A stretch of DNA of 64,000 nucleotides from Seiridium cupressi. Taxonomy: Eukaryota > Ascomycota > Sordariomycetes > Amphisphaeriales > Sporocadaceae. Shown piece after piece: positions 58,801 through 64,000 of the stretch. The stretch spans positions 1 through 64,000 of the forward strand of contig JARVKI010000069.1 of assembly GCA_036674765.1 (NCBI GenBank). The letters run 5' to 3'. The position numbers were made by a program, and so were the translations under genes. How positions within the stretch are numbered: the first letter of the stretch is position 1; every line of letters begins with the position of its first letter. Under the pieces are notes generated by a model, which saw only the letters and a program-made list of their open reading frames with translations, was not told the origin of the DNA and searched no databases.

Positions 58801-59259
58801 ACTCGGCGTCTCGAAGCTGCTCAGAGCTGCTGCACTGTAGCCAGCCTTGCCTCCCCGCCAGAAGGCCCACCACGGCCGTGGCTTGGCGTCTCCTGTGAAG
58901 TCTTCCTCCCCTGCTCCCTCTGTGGCGTGCGGATCGCGATAGGTGTCGACATAACGAACCAAGCTACCTGCAGTGTTAGACCATATGCTCTCCAGTAGCA
59001 CACAAAAGGTGGGATCGATGACTTACGCTGTGTACTCGTCCAAGTACGGGTTATCGCCATGGTTGTTAGTTCCCACCGGCTTATCACCTGCCGGCTTGTC
59101 GACATTGTTATTCCTCTGGGTTTCGGTTAAGAAACTACCAGACTCCAGATCGGCATTGGTGGTCTCGTCGATAGAGGGACCTAGGTACTCGGGGGTACCA
59201 GCACCCGTGCCGTTCTTGTGCTGTCTAAACATCTTCACCTTCTTGATGTTGGGTGCCAT
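55830..59259 (-). CDS. Plasma-membrane H+-ATPase (P3A-type), divergent isoform, 1043 aa
   Basis: Electrogenic proton pump that energises nutrient uptake and sets cytosolic pH. Exons (minus) 59027-59259, 58653-58963, 58376-58599, 57083-58319, 56956-57027 and 55830-56884. The actuator motif is MTGESLAVEK, the phosphorylation site CSDKTGTLTANQ, the nucleotide-binding text FTPFDPVSKR and KGAPKAV, and the hinge MTGDGVNDAPSLKKSD. Membrane helices flank these (LLLVVLWILIAWIGGFYRNL-like start, IGVPVGLPVV with the conserved Pro). The exon 6 acceptor (AAG at 56887-56885) is fixed by frame: it gives IHD|LCERADGFAEVFPEHKYQ. The N-terminal extension is long and there are many substitutions relative to the classic Neurospora/yeast pump. 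Together these suggest the second, more divergent isoform that many filamentous ascomycetes carry. The tail ends in EEEE. Confidence 0.93.
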
Positions 59260-61811
59260 TACACGACCTGCGCTACAGACCAGCTGTGGAAGAAGAGAAA
59301 AGAGGAAACAAACGACGAAGCCGGACCACCGAGAGGAGAGGAGGGGAGCAAAGGACGAGAGGTAAAAGAGAAGGAGAGAAAACAAACCTTCGTCTCGAGA
59401 TGAGATTCATGTTACTTATAGAGATCTATAGCCAGCATCGACAACGATAAAGACGATGCCGCCATGGCCAAGAGCTTGGCCGTTTGCTCTGAAGCAGCTA
59501 GGGATTGTAAAGGTCTGCAGGGGAAAAGATCCACCTCGCCGTGAATATTAAGATGGTTTTCAGTTGAAGGTAGGGATTTTGGCAGCGTGTCGCTGTGACT
59601 GTGGATATTGAATCATGGTAGCAGTGTAACATGAGACGGATTGGCCTATCAGCAGCCTTGTAGTTCAGTGTGTTCGCAGGGTAGCTCCGACACAGAATTG
59701 GCCGGCGCGACTTGTCGATCAGTCTCGGGCGTCCTATTCAGGCTACGGTCATCTCCTCCGTGGTATTACGAATACAAGTCCCGCACATGTTAAATGCCTC
59801 AGTATGGCCGGACACTGTTGGGAAGAAGGAAACAAAGAGGTCCGTGAGACTTGCAAGTCCCAGAGAGACAAGACCCCTGTCATAGTTTCAGCATCCGTGG
59901 TATGAAACATTCCCCATTGGTGGTTCAAGGGTGGCACGTGACCCCGGCATACTCCCATAAACTAGCCAGGAACCTGCGGTGACCTATGGGAGGCGGTAGC
60001 CAACACTCGTCCGTCCAGAAATGGCTCATTGAACGTACATAGCACATAGTAAGGCGGTACGCTGAAATGCCAAGGTTGCCAAGCTACGACCGAAGTGTCT
60101 CTGCGCGCGACGATCTGGACCAAAAACATGCTGCCACTAGTTAAAAGAAGATATAGGTCTCCAATACCAGGAATAGATAAGACGCCACGAAAACGAGGCC
60201 AAGAGCTCGTACGCGCGTGGTGATTCTCGGACAGCCTTGGCTGCGGTAGTTTTCAGATCAAGACGTGGTAGGAGCTACATATACGAAATTAGCAACTCAA
60301 GTACACGGACATGTACCTGCAGAAGGCTAAAAGAATGCGAATTTCGAGCACAAGACTTGCGGCAAGGAATATCTTCGCTATGGCTGTCGCCGATTTCGAT
60401 AGGGTGATCCAAGAGATAAGTCCCTTTGCTCATCAGCCAGGGTAGGTGGACGCGACTATGCCCCGGCGCCCAGCAGGCCCAGACCCCAGACCGTGGACGT
60501 TCGCTTGTGGGAAACGCAAGGTCGAAAAGATTTGTCCGCGGTGCGCGCGAATGCGTCCGGGTTATCTTGACGAGCCGGGGGCCCAGGGCGCTGGGAAGTT
60601 GTGGCTCTGACCTCCTCCAACATGATCCATGCCAGCCAGTTCAGGCCAAGAGCTGGTCGAGACTGTCGAGCAGCGGGCCATCACCGCATAGGGACATGGT
60701 ACAGGCACAGCGAAGATACGGCTTGCGTGGGCCCTGAAGGGCGCCTGGCCGGGTTGATGAAACTGGAAGGGGATCAAACGAGTGTGGCCTCGGCGGCGAT
60801 TCTTTGGGCTCGTCGCACCAAGAAGAAAATCGGCGGCAGTGGGTCCCGTTGGGGCGTCTCCCTGCGGCATTTGGCCGTCTCTCGGGCAGCTTGGCCAAAA
60901 CTGCTGTCGACTCGTGAAGGGAAACTTACAGGCAACCGAAGGAAACGAATGGTCGTCGTCCTGTGATTAAGCTTTCCAGAAACGCCCCGATCTTCATTGG
61001 AGCCGAGAGCCAAGAAGCATCATGGAAGTACCAGCACTGTTTGGCCTTGACTTGAATCACTTGGCAGTGGGCTATTGTCTCTGGGGAAGTGGGCAATTTC
61101 CGGGGCTAGGCTGTTCAAATGCCGGATGTGATCGAGGCAATCTGGGGAATGCTGTCAGCAATGAGCAGAGAGGCTGTGAGGTGCATCAATGAGCGTCGCA
61201 GTGCTATCTGTAATGTAGGTAATGAATGCGCCAAGAGCGACAGCTTCTCCCCTCAGAAACTCCAGTCCGGCTTCGTTCCCAATACGCGCTGAGTTTTCGA
61301 TCTGCAAAGCCCGTAGATATCGTGGTCTCTGGAGCAGAAGATTCGGCAAGCAAAACACGACGAGCAGGGTGACTAGCATCATTCTCCAGGTAAAGTCCTC
61401 AAGTCTAGGTTCCGTACCTTACATCGATGTAACGATGGTGCACAGCACTTGAGCAACTGTGGGCCCTGCACAGCGTTATGTTTCTAGGTTTCATGTTGTT
61501 AGTTATGTATGTTAGGTACTCATCAAAAAATAGTCCGGGCTCCCTAGCGCCGGGCATCCCACTCAATCATCGCCGACATCAAGTGGGACTCCGTTGAAGT
61601 GCGGCTGCACTCGCATGGACCCCACCTTCTCACCGATAACCCGATAAGAATTTTTTATTGGGACAGCCGCAGAGACTTGCGAGTGAACGATAGACTTACG
61701 ACGAAAGACATCGCCTAGTTCGTATAGTTCTTGTAGTCATCCAAGGGCTCGGCCATTGCATCACCCCGACAGCGAAATCGTACAAGGCATACTGCAACCA
61801 GCAGATCCACG
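59260..61811. other. Divergent upstream stretch between the H+-ATPase and DBP9
   Basis: 2.55 kb without a supported gene. The first about 150 bp upstream of the pump are free of minus-strand ATG and should be leader. A GC-rich patch (60420-60970) is open in several frames on both strands at once, which points to composition and not coding. The last 150 bp hold the DBP9 promoter/leader. Confidence 0.5.
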
Positions 61812-64000
61812 ATGAAGCGGAAGCTCGACGAACACGACGCACCGAGCGTCGAGGTGGCCGCAGACGCAAAAGAAGCTTCATGGGCTCAATTCGACCTTGA
61901 TACTAGAATCCTAAGCGCCTTATCGCAGCAACGTGAGTGGCACAGCAACTGGGCTTCTTCCGTGTAGCTAACACCAGTCATAACAGGCTTCAGAGCCCCT
62001 ACCCTCATCCAGCAGAAAAGTATAGCGCTCATCCTAGACGGCAAAGATCTATTGGCGCGCGCGCGCACGGGATCAGGCAAGACCGCTGCCTATTCTCTTC
62101 CTCTTCTCGAATGTCTCCTGAGACGGAAAAGGAGCTCGGCAGCCTCCAATGCAACGGCACTCATTCTCGTCCCGACTCGAGAGTTGGCCGATCAGATTCA
62201 CAGTGTTTTGGAATCCTTCACAGCATTCTGTTCCAAGGAAATCCAAATCGTGAAGCTCTCCGATCGCCTTCCCGATTCTGTGTCCAGGTCGCTCCTCTCG
62301 AATTCGCCCGACATTGTAGTTGCAACCCCGGCTAGGGCATGGGAGAGCATTCAGAGCTCGGCGCTTTCTGTGGATAACCTTGCCCACCTCGTCCTGGATG
62401 AGGCAGACCTTGTGAGTACAACAAACATACTTGGCATTCAATCGTCCTTTGGTGCTCTACACGTCATGGAATACAACAAGAAGCTAACAGATCTTGCTTA
62501 CCAGGTGCTCAGCTATGGTATGCAACTCCCATAATACCCCACTGCCCCTCCATTAGTTACTTCGAGAATACACTCTTCTTCGGTCATCCGTCCTACCTAC
62601 AAGACCAATACTAATCGATTATCGCACAGGCTATGACGAAGATTTACGAAACATTGCGGGTGCCATACCCAGAGGGATCCATACCGTCCTTATGAGTGCT
62701 ACACTTACTACCGAAGTCGACACATTGAAGGGCATCTTTTGCCGGAATCCTATCCTACTCGATCTTGACGACGAAGAAGCCGAGGAGGATAAGCTGTCGC
62801 AATTTTATGTGAAGTAAGTCAAGATTATTTACTTCTTGTGACTTGACACTCACATACAATAGATGCCAAGAAGACGAAAAGTTTTTGCTCGTGTACGTCA
62901 TGTACAAATTACAACTCATTAAAGGCAAATCTATAATATTCTGTGCCGATGGTAAGCAAACCCAGGCGTCTTTTCCTGACCTGCCATGCATGCGTGATGG
63001 CAATCGCTAACCCAAGGCTGTAGTGGACAGATCGTATAGACTCAAGCTGTTCTTCGAGCAATTCGGAATCCGAAGTTGTATATTAAACAGCGAACTTCCC
63101 GTTAACTCCAGGTTACATGTTGTTTCTGAGTTTAACCGCAATGTTTACGACATAGTCATCGCCTCCGACGAGAATGAAGTGATGGGCGACGAAGATGCTG
63201 CGGATCAAGAAAATGGCGAGGCAGCCGAGGACGACGATGCGGCGAAGAAACCAAGGAAACAAGATGCCCCCCCACAGAAGAAAAAGCGAAAGTCTCCCAA
63301 GGATCACGAATATGGTGTCTCCAGAGGCATAGATTTTCGCAACGTCGCATGTGTCTTGAACTTTGACTGCCCAGTCACAAGCCGGTCATATGCCCACCGG
63401 ATAGGCCGTACAGCAAGAGCATCACAAAGTGGTATGGCATTATCCTTCGTGATTCCCAAGGAGTATTACAGGAAACACATGCCTACCACGGTTGAAACCA
63501 CCGAGAACGATGAGAAAGTTCTTGCGAAAATCATCAGACAGCAGGAGAAGAAGGGCAGAGAAGTGAAGCCCTACAACTTTGACATGTCAGTATAACCCAA
63601 CGCCACAAATCGATCCGATAATCGAGCAATATCGAAGCAAGAAAAAATTCCGTGTTTGTGGAAGGGAACGAGAGCCTAACATGAATTTGTACCTAGGAAG
63701 CAAGTCAATAACTTTCGGTATCGTATGAACGACGCTCTTCGGGCAGTTACGAGCGTGGCCGTCCGTGAAGCTCGTGTACGCGAGCTGAGGCAAGAGCTGG
63801 CAAAGAGCGAAAAGCTAAAGAGGTATTTCGAGGAAAAGCCGCAGGAGTTATCACATCTGGTCAGACATGACCATGAACTGCGGACTTCGAGAACTCAGCC
63901 CCATTTGAGGCAGGTGCCGGACTATCTACTGCCAGAAGGAAAGAAGGCAATCACGGCGAACGATATTGGGTTTGTACCGTTTAGAAAGGACCGCGATGGA
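61812..64000 (+). CDS. DBP9: DEAD-box ATP-dependent RNA helicase Dbp9, 3' partial
   Basis: Nucleolar helicase required for 60S subunit assembly (27S rRNA processing). Exons 61812-61932, 61987-62411, 62505-62517, 62630-62813, 62863-62951, 63024-63589 and 63701 onward; 566 residues visible, C-terminus beyond the window. Motifs: Q motif ([11 protein letters not shown]), I ([11 protein letters not shown]), Ia (VPTRELADQ), Ib (TPAR), II (DEAD), III (SAT), IV (KSIIFC), V (SRGIDF) and VI (HRIGRTARA). The acidic/lysine-rich insert between IV and V ([26 protein letters not shown]) and the C-terminal [21 protein letters not shown] are typical of Dbp9. Exon 3 is a 13-nt microexon. The last acceptor must be the AG at 63699-63700, because the preceding TAG acceptor shifts the frame. 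Confidence 0.94.

Noticed and set aside
60426..60966. Several overlapping open frames on both strands
   Set aside because: All frames open together because of high G+C; no domain in any.

Overview
The window is nuclear DNA of a filamentous ascomycete (Pezizomycotina), most likely Sordariomycetes and plausibly Hypocreales. Three things support this: short introns of about 45-110 nt with GTAAGT-like donors, CTAAC/CTGAC branch sites and CAG/TAG acceptors; fungus-specific families (Ste12 with two C2H2 fingers, FHA-forkhead Fkh, Bud4, a DUF2985 membrane protein, a 2EXR protein); and a mosaic of compact housekeeping blocks and multi-kilobase gene-poor stretches. The order assignment is inference. 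No bacterial, phage or CRISPR structure is present, and I saw no convincing tRNA or rRNA gene. Exon structures were built by hand from reading-frame continuity and splice consensus.

Layout. 0-5.2 kb: 5'-truncated forkhead/FHA regulator (+) converging on a C2H2 zinc-finger regulator (-). 5.2-11.3 kb: gene-free, shared upstream DNA of the C2H2 regulator and a zinc alcohol dehydrogenase. 11.3-17.9 kb: zinc ADH (+), tRNA-splicing endonuclease subunit Sen15 (-), DUF2985 membrane protein (+), SLC35F6-like transporter (+). 17.9-29.6 kb: an 11.8-kb stretch without a recognisable gene, AT-richer in its middle, ending in the STE12 promoter and a very long leader. 29.6-38.4 kb: compact block with STE12 (+), FAF1 (-), HIS6 (+), DML1/misato (-) and an AhpC/TSA-type thioredoxin-fold protein (+), with two head-to-head gene pairs. 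38.4-42.1 kb: doubtful small ORFs and a 2EXR protein (-). 42.1-46.7 kb: the large anillin-like BUD4 (-). 46.7-50.0 kb: gene-free, with long poly-A and poly-T tracts. 50.0-59.3 kb: FACT subunit POB3 (-), coronin CRN1 (+), plasma-membrane H+-ATPase (-). 61.8-64.0 kb: DEAD-box helicase DBP9 (+), cut by the window end.

Themes. Several genes serve polar growth and septation (STE12, BUD4, CRN1, the H+-ATPase, the forkhead factor). Others serve ribosome or RNA maturation (FAF1, DBP9, SEN15), chromatin (POB3) and amino-acid synthesis (HIS6). The neighbourhood looks like ordinary mixed fungal gene order, not a functional cluster.

Most interesting signal. In STE12 an 84-nt, phase-symmetric exon lies exactly between homologous points of the two zinc fingers. 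Skipping it would leave a protein with one complete hybrid C2H2 finger, so splicing could switch the factor between two-finger and one-finger forms. The same gene has an 849-nt upstream stretch with no ATG. Other points worth checking are a 13-nt microexon just after the DEAD motif of DBP9, a 72-nt in-frame exon in the H+-ATPase, and a 35-codon upstream ORF whose stop overlaps the HIS6 start codon. I found no clear multi-gene novel system.
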